Source of the DNA: Streptomyces sp. NK15101
GTDB taxonomy: Bacteria; Actinomycetota; Actinomycetes; Streptomycetales; Streptomycetaceae
Direction: 5' to 3'
DNA length: 64,000 nt
NCBI RefSeq assembly: GCF_020400725.1
Contig: NZ_JAINVG010000034.1
Span: forward strand, 1 to 64,000
The notes beneath the pieces are model-generated. The model saw only the letters and a list, made by a program, of their open reading frames with translations, ran no database searches and was not told where the DNA came from. Each line of letters begins with the position of its first letter. Within the stretch, counting starts at the first letter, position 1. Positions 16,712-24,358 of this stretch are shown here, one piece after another. The translations under genes and the position numbers were made by a program.

Positions 16712-18340
16712 ATGACCCCACGCGCAGGAATGCTGATCGCCGCTGGAGCGCTGGTCGCCGGGACGGTCACCGTCCTGCCCGCCGCCCCCGCGGACGCCGG
16801 CGAACCGACCCCCCGGCCGCTCGCCGGGCTCGCCTGGACCGAGTGCGCCACGAAGGCGTACCCCCGGCTCCAGTGCGCCACCCTGAAGGTGCCGCTCAAC
16901 CACGACGACCCGGCCGGGCGGAAGATCACCCTGGCCCTCACCCGCGTCCCGCACACCGCGAAGACCTTCCAGGGCCCGCTGCTCGTGAACCCGGGCGGCC
17001 CCGGCGGCAGCGGGCTCGGCATGGCCGGGTACGTGGCGGCCTCGCTGCCCCCGAAGGTGACCGCCGAGTACGACGTGATCGGCTTCGACCCCCGCGGGGT
17101 CGGCAGGAGCGAGCCCGCGCTCGACTGCAAGCCCGGCCACTTCGCGCCGGTGCGGGCGGACTCGGTGCCGACCGGGACCACGGCCGAGCGGGCGGCCATC
17201 GAGCGGGCGCAGTCCTTCGCCGAGGCCTGCGGCGACAAGTACGCGGACGTGCTGCCGTACATCGACACCGTGAGCACCGCCCGGGACCTGGACGCGATCC
17301 GGCAGGCGGTCGGCGCGCCGAGGATCAACTACCTCGGCTACTCGTACGGCACCTACCTGGGCTCCGTGTACGCGCGCCTCTACCCGGACCGGGTGCGGCG
17401 GATGGCGCTCGACTCGGTCGTGAACCCGCACGGCGTCTGGTACGAGGACAACATCGCGCAGGACTACGCCTTCGACAACCGGCACAAGGACTTCATGGCG
17501 TGGGTGGCCCGGCAGAACGCCGTGTACAGGCTGGGCACCGACCCGGCGGCGGTCGAGGCCGCCTGGTACCGGATGCGCGACGCGCTGCGCACGGCCCCGG
17601 CCGGCGGCAAGGTCGGCCCCGCCGAGCTGGAGGACACCTTCCTGCCCGGCGGGTACTACAACGGCTACTGGCCCCGCCTGGCGAGCGCCTTCGCCGCGTA
17701 CGTCAACGACGCGGACCCGGTGCCGCTGAAGGAGGCGTACGAGCGGTACGGGGAGGCCGACGCGGCCGCCGACAACGGCTACTCGGTCTACACGAGCGTG
17801 CAGTGCCGGGACGCGGGCTGGCCCCGCGACTGGAGCGTGTGGCGCAAGGACAACTGGGACGTGCACGCGAAGGCGCCGTTCTCGACCTGGAACAACGCCT
17901 GGTACAACGCGCCCTGCGCCTTCTGGCCGGTGGAGTCCCTGACCCCGCCGGAGGTCGCCAACGACCAGCTGCCGCCGGTGCTCATCCTCCAGGCCACGGA
18001 CGACGCGGCGACGCCGTACGAGGGCGGGGTCGCCCTGCACCGTCTGATGCGCGGTTCCAGCCTCGTCGTCGAGGAGGGCGGCGGGAACCACGGGGTGACG
18101 CTCGGCGGGAACGACTGCCTCGACGAGCACCTGGCCGCCTACCTCGCCACGGGCGAGGTCCCGCGCGGCGAGGGCGACACCGAGGTGGACGCGATCTGCG
18201 CCGCGCTCCCCGAACCGGAGCCGGAGCCCGTGACCGCGGCCGCGCCGTCGACCCCGGAGAAGAGCGGCAAGCGGGCGGGCGCGGTGCGCGCGGAGCGGGC
18301 CGGAATCGCCCTCCACGGTCTTCTCGGCCACGTGCGCTGA
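16712..18340 (+). CDS. Secreted alpha/beta hydrolase, tripeptidyl aminopeptidase (TAP/SlpD) family
   Basis: A 542-aa exported serine hydrolase. A signal peptide (MTPRAGMLIAAGALVAGTV to APADAG) is followed by WTECATKAYPRLQCATLKVP, the conserved entry of Streptomyces tripeptidyl aminopeptidases. LLVNPGGPGGSG is the oxyanion loop and GYSYGTYLG carries nucleophile Ser211. The C-terminal TAP-like region has LQATDDAATPYEGG (Asp) and GGGNHGVTLGGNDC (His). The last 40 residues (PEPEPEPVTAAAPSTPEKSG) form a Pro/Glu/Lys-rich tail, possibly wall-associated. No strong ribosome binding site is seen before 16712, so the start could be the ATG at 16730. A hairpin terminator follows. Confidence 0.88.
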   Translation: MTPRAGMLIAAGALVAGTVTVLPAAPADAGEPTPRPLAGLAWTECATKAYPRLQCATLKVPLNHDDPAGRKITLALTRVPHTAKTFQGPLLVNPGGPGGSGLGMAGYVAASLPPKVTAEYDVIGFDPRGVGRSEPALDCKPGHFAPVRADSVPTGTTAERAAIERAQSFAEACGDKYADVLPYIDTVSTARDLDAIRQAVGAPRINYLGYSYGTYLGSVYARLYPDRVRRMALDSVVNPHGVWYEDNIAQDYAFDNRHKDFMAWVARQNAVYRLGTDPAAVEAAWYRMRDALRTAPAGGKVGPAELEDTFLPGGYYNGYWPRLASAFAAYVNDADPVPLKEAYERYGEADAAADNGYSVYTSVQCRDAGWPRDWSVWRKDNWDVHAKAPFSTWNNAWYNAPCAFWPVESLTPPEVANDQLPPVLILQATDDAATPYEGGVALHRLMRGSSLVVEEGGGNHGVTLGGNDCLDEHLAAYLATGEVPRGEGDTEVDAICAALPEPEPEPVTAAAPSTPEKSGKRAGAVRAERAGIALHGLLGHVR

Positions 18341-18357
18341 CCCTTCCCTTCCCTTCC

Positions 18358-18392
18358 CGGTGCCCGCTCCCCGCCAAGGGGGGCGGGCACCG
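18358..18392 (+). terminator. Rho-independent-type hairpin after the TAP-like hydrolase
   Basis: CGGTGCCCGC and GCGGGCACCG form the outer stem, with CCCC pairing GGGG inside it, one bulge and a GCCAA loop. It lies 18 bp after the stop at 18340, preceded by CCCTT repeats. There is no U tract, as is common in Streptomyces. It probably ends the hydrolase transcript before the RidA-like gene. Confidence 0.6.
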
Positions 18393-18419
18393 TCGCCGGC
18401 GTGCGCGAGGATGTGGGGC

Positions 18420-18863
18420 ATGACGAGCCACCTCACCCATGTGCCCGCCCCCGACGGCCTCGCGCCCAGCCCCCAGTACAGCCACGTCGTGTGGGGCACG
18501 GGCAGGTTCGTCGCGATATCCGGGCAGTGTGCCTTCGACGCCTCCGGCGCGGTGGTCGGGGAGGGCGACGCGGCGGCCCAGGCCCAGCAGGTCTTCGCGA
18601 ACCTGGAGCGCTGTCTCGCCGCGGCCGGCGCGGGCTTCGGGGACGTGGTGAAGCTGACGTACTTCGTGACGGACATGGCCCACCTCCCGGCGGTGCGGGA
18701 CGCCCGGGACGCCCGCTTCGCGGGCGCGCCGCTGCCGGCGAGCTCGGCGGTGCAGGTGTCGGCGCTCGTCCGACCGGAACTGCTCGTCGAGATCGAGGCG
18801 TTCGCGCTGGTCCCGGACCGGGCCGCGACGGAGCCCGGCGACGCCGGGGCGGATCTTCCCTGA
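18420..18863 (+). CDS. RidA/YjgF-family protein, probably not a standard imine deaminase
   Basis: A 147-aa protein. The RidA fold is clear from HVVWGTGRFVAISGQ, DASGAVVGEGDAAAQ, QQVFANLERCLAAAGAGF, VVKLTYFVTDM and a C-terminal VEIEAFAL strand. Classical RidA enzymes keep an Arg in the motif P-A-R-S before the last strands, which holds the substrate carboxylate. Here the matching stretch is PLPASSAVQV without that Arg. The protein may therefore be a non-deaminating Rid subgroup. Start at 18420; a nearby ATG at 18411 is also possible. Confidence 0.85.
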   Translation: MTSHLTHVPAPDGLAPSPQYSHVVWGTGRFVAISGQCAFDASGAVVGEGDAAAQAQQVFANLERCLAAAGAGFGDVVKLTYFVTDMAHLPAVRDARDARFAGAPLPASSAVQVSALVRPELLVEIEAFALVPDRAATEPGDAGADLP

Positions 18864-19004
18864 TACTTTGACGCGCATGTTCCTCTTCCGTGCGTAGGAG
18901 TCGGCGATCCGACGACCGTGCCCAGCCGGGCGCGGTGTCCCGCCGTCCCCGCACGCTTCGGCGCCGCAGGCCGCTGCCCGGCGCCCCTTCCGAGGAACTC
19001 CGTC

Positions 19005-20261
19005 ATGTCCGTGACCTCCCCTTCCCACTCCCCCGCGCCCTCGTACGCCGCGGTGCTGCGGGCCCCGCACGCCCGCCGCACCTTCGGGGCGGCCCTCCTG
19101 GGGCGGCTGTCGTACGGCACCGCCCCGCTCTCCCTGATCCTCTCCGTCAAGGGGAGCACCGGTTCCTACGCCGCGGCCGGTACGGCCATGGCCGCGTTCG
19201 GTCTCGCCGGTGTCCTGCTGTCGCCCGCCCGGGCCGGCCTCGTCGACCGGTTCGGGCCGCGCCGGGCACTGGTACCGCCGGCCGCCGCGTACGCGCTGCT
19301 GCTCGCCGCGCTCGCGGTGGCCACGGCCCGGCCCGCGACCCCGGCGCTCGCACCGGTGGTCCTGGCCGCCTGCGCGGGGGCCCTGACTCCGCCGCTCGGT
19401 CCGGTGACGCGGGCGCTGTGGAGCGCGATGCTGCCCGACCGGCACCTGCTGCGGCGCGCGTACAGCCTGGACACGGTGGCGGAGGAACTCCTCTTCGTCA
19501 CGGGCCCGTTGCTGGTGGGTCTGATCGTGCGGTACGCCTCGGCGCCGGCCGGGCTCGCGGTGAGCGCCGGGCTCGTGCTGACCGGAACGCTCGCCCTCGT
19601 CACCTCGCCGCCGGTGCGGAACGGCGCCGGGGAACTCGGGTCCGGCGGGCCGGAGAAGGCGGCGGGGCTGCGGGGCGCGCCCCCGGTCGGCCTGGTCACG
19701 GCGGCCGGCGTGGCGGCCGCGGTCGGCATGTGTCTGGGCGCGGTCGAGCTGCTGGTGATCGCGTTCGCCGACGCACACCACCGCCCCGGGGCGGTGCCGT
19801 GGGCGATGGCGGCCCTCTCCGCGGGCAGCGCCGTGGGCGGGCTGGTGTACGGCGCCGTGCCGTGGCGGGTGCCCACCGCCGTACGGCTTTCGGCTCTGGC
19901 ACTCGGACTCGGTGCGGTCCTCGCGCTGGCGGGGCTCTCCCCGCATCCGTACGCGCTGGCCGGCTGGGTGGCGCTCGGCGGTCTGTTCCTGGCGCCGGCG
20001 ATCACGAGCGCCTATCTCCTCGCCGACGAGTCCGTGGACGCGGGACGGCGCACGCGGGCCGGGGCCTGGGTCAACACGGCCTTCAACGCGGGCACCACGG
20101 GGGCGACGGCCGGTGCGGGATTCCTGGTGGGCAGGGTGCCGCTGCCGGTCTGCTTCGCGCTCGCCGCGCTCCCGCCGGTCCTCGCGGCGGTCGGCGGCCT
20201 GCGCCCGGCCGGGACGCGGCCCCGCCCGGGGTCAGCCGGCCCGGTCGAGGCGAGTCAGTGA
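19005..20261 (+). CDS. MFS transporter (12-helix, unknown substrate)
   Basis: A 418-aa membrane protein. ATG at 19005 follows AGGAA. Twelve hydrophobic segments are visible. The helix 2-3 loop is GLVDRFGPRRALV (a motif-A variant), and helices 4-5 carry TPPLGPVTRALW. A central hydrophilic loop (PPVRNGAGELGSGGPEKAAG) separates the two six-helix halves. The closest general type is the small Streptomyces MFS group with a YGTAPLSLILSV first helix. The substrate is not predictable. It ends 30 bp inside the convergent HEAT-repeat gene. Confidence 0.85.
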   Translation: MSVTSPSHSPAPSYAAVLRAPHARRTFGAALLGRLSYGTAPLSLILSVKGSTGSYAAAGTAMAAFGLAGVLLSPARAGLVDRFGPRRALVPPAAAYALLLAALAVATARPATPALAPVVLAACAGALTPPLGPVTRALWSAMLPDRHLLRRAYSLDTVAEELLFVTGPLLVGLIVRYASAPAGLAVSAGLVLTGTLALVTSPPVRNGAGELGSGGPEKAAGLRGAPPVGLVTAAGVAAAVGMCLGAVELLVIAFADAHHRPGAVPWAMAALSAGSAVGGLVYGAVPWRVPTAVRLSALALGLGAVLALAGLSPHPYALAGWVALGGLFLAPAITSAYLLADESVDAGRRTRAGAWVNTAFNAGTTGATAGAGFLVGRVPLPVCFALAALPPVLAAVGGLRPAGTRPRPGSAGPVEASQ

Positions 20262-20909
20262 CCGCTGGGCGGCGACGCCGAGCCTAGGGTGCGGAAGGGC
20301 CGCCTCCAGGGCGGGGCGGGCCCGGGCGTCGCCCAGCGCCCCCAGGCCCTCGACGCAGGCGAGGCCGACCCGCCAGTGGGGGTCGTCGGCCCGGAGGCGC
20401 CGTTCGAGGACGGTGATCAGGGCGGGCACGGATTCGGGGGCGCGGAGCTCGGCGAGCAGCCGGACCGGGAGCAGGGCGTAGGCCACGCGGAGTTCGTTGG
20501 TGGCGAGGGCGGCGGCCGCGCGCGCGGTGCGCGGATCGCCGAGCCGGGCCAGGGCGTGGGCGGCTGTGACGCAGCGCTCCGGGTCGCGGTGGTTGAGGAG
20601 CAGGACGAGGGCCTCGAAGGCACGGGAGTCGCCGGCGACGCCGAGGGCGTAGGCGGCGATCTCGCGGGCCCAGAGCGGCTGTCCGGGGGCGGTGAGGACA
20701 CGGTGCAGTTCCTCGGCGCGGCCCCCGGACCCGGCGCGGTCCCCGGACCCGGCGCGGTCCCCGGACCCGGCGCGGTCTCCGGATCCGGCGAGTTCCACGA
20801 GTGCGGTGAGTTCCGTGAATGCCGTCGGGACTTCTCCGGAGTCATTCTCGATCTCGTCCCGCAATCGATCGATCATCGAGCAGAATTCCGGGTCCTCGGA
20901 GATTTCCAT
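20232..20909 (-). CDS. HEAT-repeat protein with an internal hexapeptide array
   Basis: A 225-aa protein starting MEISEDPEFCSMIDRLRDEI. The C-terminal ~150 residues are HEAT/PBS-lyase-type helical repeats: AREIAAYALGVAGDSRAFEA, VTAAHALARLGDPRTARAA, LACVEGLGALGDARARPAL. An insert of AGSGDR units (four copies, the last GSGGRA) joins the N-terminal segment to the repeats. The array is encoded by 18-bp DNA repeats and is probably variable in length between strains. The role is likely protein binding. The gene's 3' end overlaps the MFS gene by 30 bp on the opposite strand. Confidence 0.82.
   Translation of the reverse strand: MEISEDPEFCSMIDRLRDEIENDSGEVPTAFTELTALVELAGSGDRAGSGDRAGSGDRAGSGGRAEELHRVLTAPGQPLWAREIAAYALGVAGDSRAFEALVLLLNHRDPERCVTAAHALARLGDPRTARAAAALATNELRVAYALLPVRLLAELRAPESVPALITVLERRLRADDPHWRVGLACVEGLGALGDARARPALEAALPHPRLGVAAQRSLTRLDRAG
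20725..20796. repeat. 18-bp in-frame tandem repeat
   Basis: Units of CCGGACCCGGCGCGGTCC: two perfect copies, a third with one change and a degenerate fourth. They lie inside the HEAT-repeat gene and encode the AGSGDR hexapeptide on the minus strand. The reading frame is kept with any copy number. Confidence 0.85.
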
Positions 20910-20970
20910 GAATCCGACCCTATCCGCGATCCAGATCACACTTTCCCAACTTCCCGGGACTGGCGCGCTC

Positions 20971-21046
20971 GTTACCGGCCGGTTAGTCTCAGGTGAGCGG
21001 GCACCACCCGCACTTCTCACAACGGCCTGGTGACGCAGCCGTTGTG
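20971..21046. promoter_or_regulatory. Operator-like palindromes upstream of the 3-hydroxyacyl-CoA dehydrogenase
   Basis: The 299-bp divergent gap (20910-21208) holds two symmetric elements. GTTACCGGCCGGTTAG (20971-20986) has a perfect 10-bp ACCGGCCGGT core (20974-20983), a geometry usual for TetR-family sites. CACAACGGC and GCCGTTGTG (21018-21026 and 21038-21046) are 9-bp perfect arms with an 11-nt spacer. The TetR gene at 23106 is a candidate regulator. Downstream to 21208 the sequence is pyrimidine-rich (CTCTTTTCC, CTCTTTCCC). Confidence 0.45.
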
Positions 21047-21208
21047 TTCGCTTGTCGGTTCGGCAGTTTCGACGTGGCTCCGGGACAGAGTCCGTCGCAC
21101 CTTTTCCCAGGGCACCGCTCTCTTTTCCGGGCCCCGCCCTCGCTCTTTCCCGCGCCCCTTTCGTGCGCGCACTGCCCTCAGTCGTCACTCTTCCTCTGGA
21201 GTCCCCTG

Positions 21209-22990
21209 ATGGACACCCCTCTCTCCACCATCGCCGTCGTCGGTCTCGGCACCATGGGCACGGGTATCGCCGATGTCCTCGCCCGGGCCGGCCGCGAGGT
21301 CATCGGCATCGACATCAGCGACACCGCCGCCGCCCAGGCCGTCGCCGCCCTGGAGGCCTCCACCGCCCGCGCGGTGGCCCGCGAGCGGATCACCGAGGAG
21401 GAGCGGCAGGACGTCCTGGCCCGCTTCCGTACCTTCTCCGACCTCCAGGCGGCCGCCGAGGCCGACCTCGTGATCGAGGTCGTGCCCGAGTCGTACGAGG
21501 CGAAGCAGGAGGTCTTCCGGGCCCTCGACGGGATCGTCCGGCCCGACGCGATCCTGGCCACCGGCACCAACGCCCTCTCCGTGACCCGGCTCGCCGCCGA
21601 CTCGGCGCACCCCGAGCGGGTCCTCGGCCTGCACTTCTTCGCGCCGGTCCAGGCGATGAAGCTGGTCGAGGTGGTCTCCTCCGTGCTGACCGACCCGCGG
21701 GCCGTGGACGCCGTCACCCGGCTCGCCCAGGACCTCGGCAAGGAGCCGGTGGCGGTCGGCGACCGGGCCGGTTTCATCGCGGACGGGCTGCTCTTCGGCT
21801 ACCTGAACCAGGCCGCCGCGATGTACGAGGCCAAGTACGCCTCCCGCGAGGACATCGACGCGGCGATGAAGCTGGGCTGCGGCCTGCCGATGGGCCCGCT
21901 GGCGCTGCTCGACCTGGTCGGCGTCGACACGGCCCGTACGGTCCTGGAGGCCATGTACGCCGCCTCGCACGACCGGCTGCACGCCCCCGCCCCGATCCTC
22001 AAGCAGCTCAGCGAGGCCGGTCTGACCGGCCGTAAGGCGGGCCGCGGCTTCTACACGTACGAGGCGCCGGGCTCCGGCGAGGTCGTGCCCGACGCGCTGA
22101 CCCCGCTCGCCTCCGCCGAAGCCGGCGGCGGCCGCGAGATCCGCTCGGTCGGCGTCGCCGGCTCGGGCACCATGGCCTCCGGCATCGCCGAGGTCTTCGC
22201 CAAGGCCGGTTACGCGGTCGTGCTCGCCGCCCGTTCCCAGGAGAAGGCGGACACCGCCAAGGGCCGGATCGCCAAGTCCCTGGCCCGCTCGGTCGACAAG
22301 GGCCGGATGACGGCCGAGGCGCGCGACACGACGCTCGCCCTGATCACCCCGGCCGGCTCCCTCGACGCCTTCGCCGAGGTCGACCTGGCCGTCGAGGCGG
22401 TCGCCGAGGACCTGGCGGTCAAGCAGGAGCTGTTCGGACGGCTCGACAAGATCTGCAAGCCGGGCGCGGTGCTGGCCACCACGACCTCCTCGCTGCCGGT
22501 CATCGCCTGTGCCCGCGCCACCTCGCGCCCGCAGGACGTCATCGGGATGCACTTCTTCAACCCGGCGCCGGCGATGAAGCTGGTGGAGATCGTCCGTACG
22601 GTCCTGACCGCCGACGACGTCCACGCCACCGTCCGCGAGGTCACGACGAAGATCAGGAAGCACCCGGTGGACTGCGGCGACCGCGCCGGCTTCATCGTGA
22701 ACGCGCTGCTCTTCCCGTACCTGAACAACGCGGTCAAGATGGTCCAGGAGCACTACGCGACCCTGGACGACATCGACGCGGCCATGAAGCTGGGCGGCGG
22801 CTACCCGATGGGCCCGTTCGAGCTGCTCGACGTGGTCGGCCTGGACGTCTCGCTCGCGATCGAGCAGGTGCTGCACCGCGAGTTCCGCGACCCGGGCCTC
22901 GCTCCCGCCCCGCTCCTGGAGCACCTGGTGGCGGCGGGCTGCCTGGGCCGCAAGACGGGTCGCGGCTTCCGCGAATATGCCCGACGCTGA
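21209..22990 (+). CDS. Tandem 3-hydroxyacyl-CoA (3-hydroxybutyryl-CoA) dehydrogenase
   Basis: A 593-aa protein made of two complete HAD units. Unit 1 starts VVGLGTMGTGIADV; unit 2 (from about 308) starts VAGSGTMASGIAEV. Both are NAD-binding folds followed by the helical C-terminal domain (GLPMGPLALLDLVG and GYPMGPFELLDVVG). In unit 2 the active-site set is intact: TTTSSL, GMHFFNPAPAMKLVE, GFIVNALL. In unit 1 the SSL Ser is replaced (GTNALS) and the GFIVN Asn is Asp (GFIADGLL), although His142 and Glu154 remain. The reaction is 3-hydroxyacyl-CoA to 3-oxoacyl-CoA, feeding crotonyl-CoA supply for the ccr operon downstream. Confidence 0.9.
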   Translation: MDTPLSTIAVVGLGTMGTGIADVLARAGREVIGIDISDTAAAQAVAALEASTARAVARERITEEERQDVLARFRTFSDLQAAAEADLVIEVVPESYEAKQEVFRALDGIVRPDAILATGTNALSVTRLAADSAHPERVLGLHFFAPVQAMKLVEVVSSVLTDPRAVDAVTRLAQDLGKEPVAVGDRAGFIADGLLFGYLNQAAAMYEAKYASREDIDAAMKLGCGLPMGPLALLDLVGVDTARTVLEAMYAASHDRLHAPAPILKQLSEAGLTGRKAGRGFYTYEAPGSGEVVPDALTPLASAEAGGGREIRSVGVAGSGTMASGIAEVFAKAGYAVVLAARSQEKADTAKGRIAKSLARSVDKGRMTAEARDTTLALITPAGSLDAFAEVDLAVEAVAEDLAVKQELFGRLDKICKPGAVLATTTSSLPVIACARATSRPQDVIGMHFFNPAPAMKLVEIVRTVLTADDVHATVREVTTKIRKHPVDCGDRAGFIVNALLFPYLNNAVKMVQEHYATLDDIDAAMKLGGGYPMGPFELLDVVGLDVSLAIEQVLHREFRDPGLAPAPLLEHLVAAGCLGRKTGRGFREYARR

Positions 22991-23105
22991 GCCCCGCACC
23001 GCCGGCTGGGGCGGTCTGCTGAGTCCCCCGGGCACCGCCGGTGCCCCGGGGGCCTCCCCGCCCCCACCTGGGCACACTCCCCCTCCGATGCAGTACGTTC
23101 GGACC

Positions 23106-23942
23106 ATGCCCAAGGCCGCGAAGACACCCCGTGCCACGTCCCCGTCCGACGCTCCGGAGAGCGCGGCGGGCACCCGTGCCGCCGCACAGCGGCTCAAGAT
23201 GCGCCGGGAGCTCGCCACCGCCGCGATGGAGCTGTTCGCGACCAAGGGGTACGAGGCGACCACCGTCGACGAGATCGCGGCCGCGGCCGGGGTCGCCCGG
23301 CGGACGTTCTTCCGGCACTTCCGGTCCAAGGAAGAGGCGATCTTCCCCGACCACGACGACACGCTGGTGCGGGCGGAGGCGGTGCTGAACGCCGCTCCGC
23401 CGCACGAGCACCCGCTCGACACGGTGTGCCGGGGCATCAAGGAAGTCATGAAGATGTACGCGGGGTCCCCCGCGGTCTCCGTGGAGCGCTACCGGCTCAC
23501 CCGTGAGGTGCCGACCCTGCGGGAGCGGGAGATCGCCTCGGTGGCCCGCTACGAGCGCCTCTTCACCCGCTATCTCCTGGGGCACTTCGACGAGCGGGAC
23601 CACCACGACGGCAACGACGACCCGCTGCTCGCCGAGGTGGCCGCGTCGGCGGTCGTCACCGCCCACAACCACGTGCTGCGCCGCTGGCTGCGGGCGGGCG
23701 GCGAGGGCGACGTGGAGGCCCAGCTCGACCACGCCTTCGCGATCGTCCGGGAGACCTTCGGGTCGGGCATAGGCGCCCGCCCGGCGCCCGCGGGGAGCAC
23801 CGCCGTACCGGCCGAGCCGGCCCCGGAGGCTCCGGCCGCGACCGCGTCGACGACGGGCGACGTCGTGGTCGCCGTGGCGCGCACGGACGCTCCGCTCGAC
23901 GAGGTCATGCGGACCATCCAGCAGGCGCTCACCAAGCCCTGA
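23106..23942 (+). CDS. TetR-family regulator
   Basis: A 278-aa regulator. Residues about 28-80 form the TetR helix-turn-helix: RRELATAAMELFATKGYEAT, TVDEIAAAAGVARRTFFRHF, SKEEAIF. The C-terminal ligand domain is followed by an Ala/Pro-rich linker and a conserved-looking tail, VVAVARTDAPLDEVMRTIQQ. The start is uncertain: ATG at 23106 has no good ribosome binding site and may be leaderless, and ATG at 23088 is the alternative. It sits between the HAD gene and the ccr operon and ends at a strong terminator, so it probably senses an acyl-CoA and controls one or both units. Confidence 0.87.
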   Translation: MPKAAKTPRATSPSDAPESAAGTRAAAQRLKMRRELATAAMELFATKGYEATTVDEIAAAAGVARRTFFRHFRSKEEAIFPDHDDTLVRAEAVLNAAPPHEHPLDTVCRGIKEVMKMYAGSPAVSVERYRLTREVPTLREREIASVARYERLFTRYLLGHFDERDHHDGNDDPLLAEVAASAVVTAHNHVLRRWLRAGGEGDVEAQLDHAFAIVRETFGSGIGARPAPAGSTAVPAEPAPEAPAATASTTGDVVVAVARTDAPLDEVMRTIQQALTKP

Positions 23943-23951
23943 GCCCCGCTC

Positions 23952-23996
23952 CGCAGAGAGGGCCGCCCCCGGAATCCGGGGGCGGCCCTCTCTGCG
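23952..23996 (+). terminator. Strong 21-bp perfect hairpin terminator
   Basis: CGCAGAGAGGGCCGCCCCCG and its exact complement form a 21-bp stem around an AAT loop, starting 10 bp after the TetR stop. It would stop transcription from both strands and separates the HAD/TetR unit from the ccr operon. Confidence 0.85.
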
Positions 23997-24096
23997 TTCC
24001 CGTGATGTTCCCGCAGCTCACGGGCCATTTCGATCGATCATCGCTCATCCGTGACGGGCAGATTGCATCTGAGTGAAATTGTTGGCACGCAGTGCC

Positions 24097-24358
24097 TTGT
24101 CAGGTGACACGGCGTGCCATACGTTGATGTTGTCCGGGCGGCCGGCGCGCAGAGACCACACCTCGCGCGCCGGCTGTCCCCACCAGCCGACGGCCGGTGC
24201 GCCCGGACGCCTGCGTCACAGGCACCCTCGCGCTCCACCACACAGCGCCGCCACCGCACCACCCAGCCGAACCGACGGCACACCTCCACAGCAGCAACAC
24301 GTTCCGCCGTAACCCTCAGGCGTCCCTCCCCCGGGACGCTCACCGCCGGAGGCAACCC
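24097..24358 (+). promoter_or_regulatory. ccr operon promoter and long C/A-rich leader
   Basis: TTGTCA (24097-24102), a 17-nt spacer and TACGTT (24120-24125) form a plausible HrdB-type promoter, giving a leader of about 225 nt before the GTG at 24359. GGCACG (24084-24089) and CGTGCC (24113-24118) flank the -35 region as a possible operator. Within the leader, 24231-24300 has 37 C, 19 A, 12 G and only 2 T, an unstructured composition like a Rho-utilisation site. I saw no cobalamin riboswitch elements. Confidence 0.5.

Noticed and set aside
18877..18897. Short uORF (ATG to TAG, six codons) before the MFS gene at 19005
   Set aside because: No ribosome binding site and too short to judge; no attenuator structure was seen around it.
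20725..20796. CRISPR-like regular repeats
   Set aside because: Units are contiguous without spacers and translate in frame inside a gene.
23997..24358. Cobalamin riboswitch in the ccr leader, expected because meaA needs B12
   Set aside because: The conserved B12-box type sequence and the expected helices were not found by eye.
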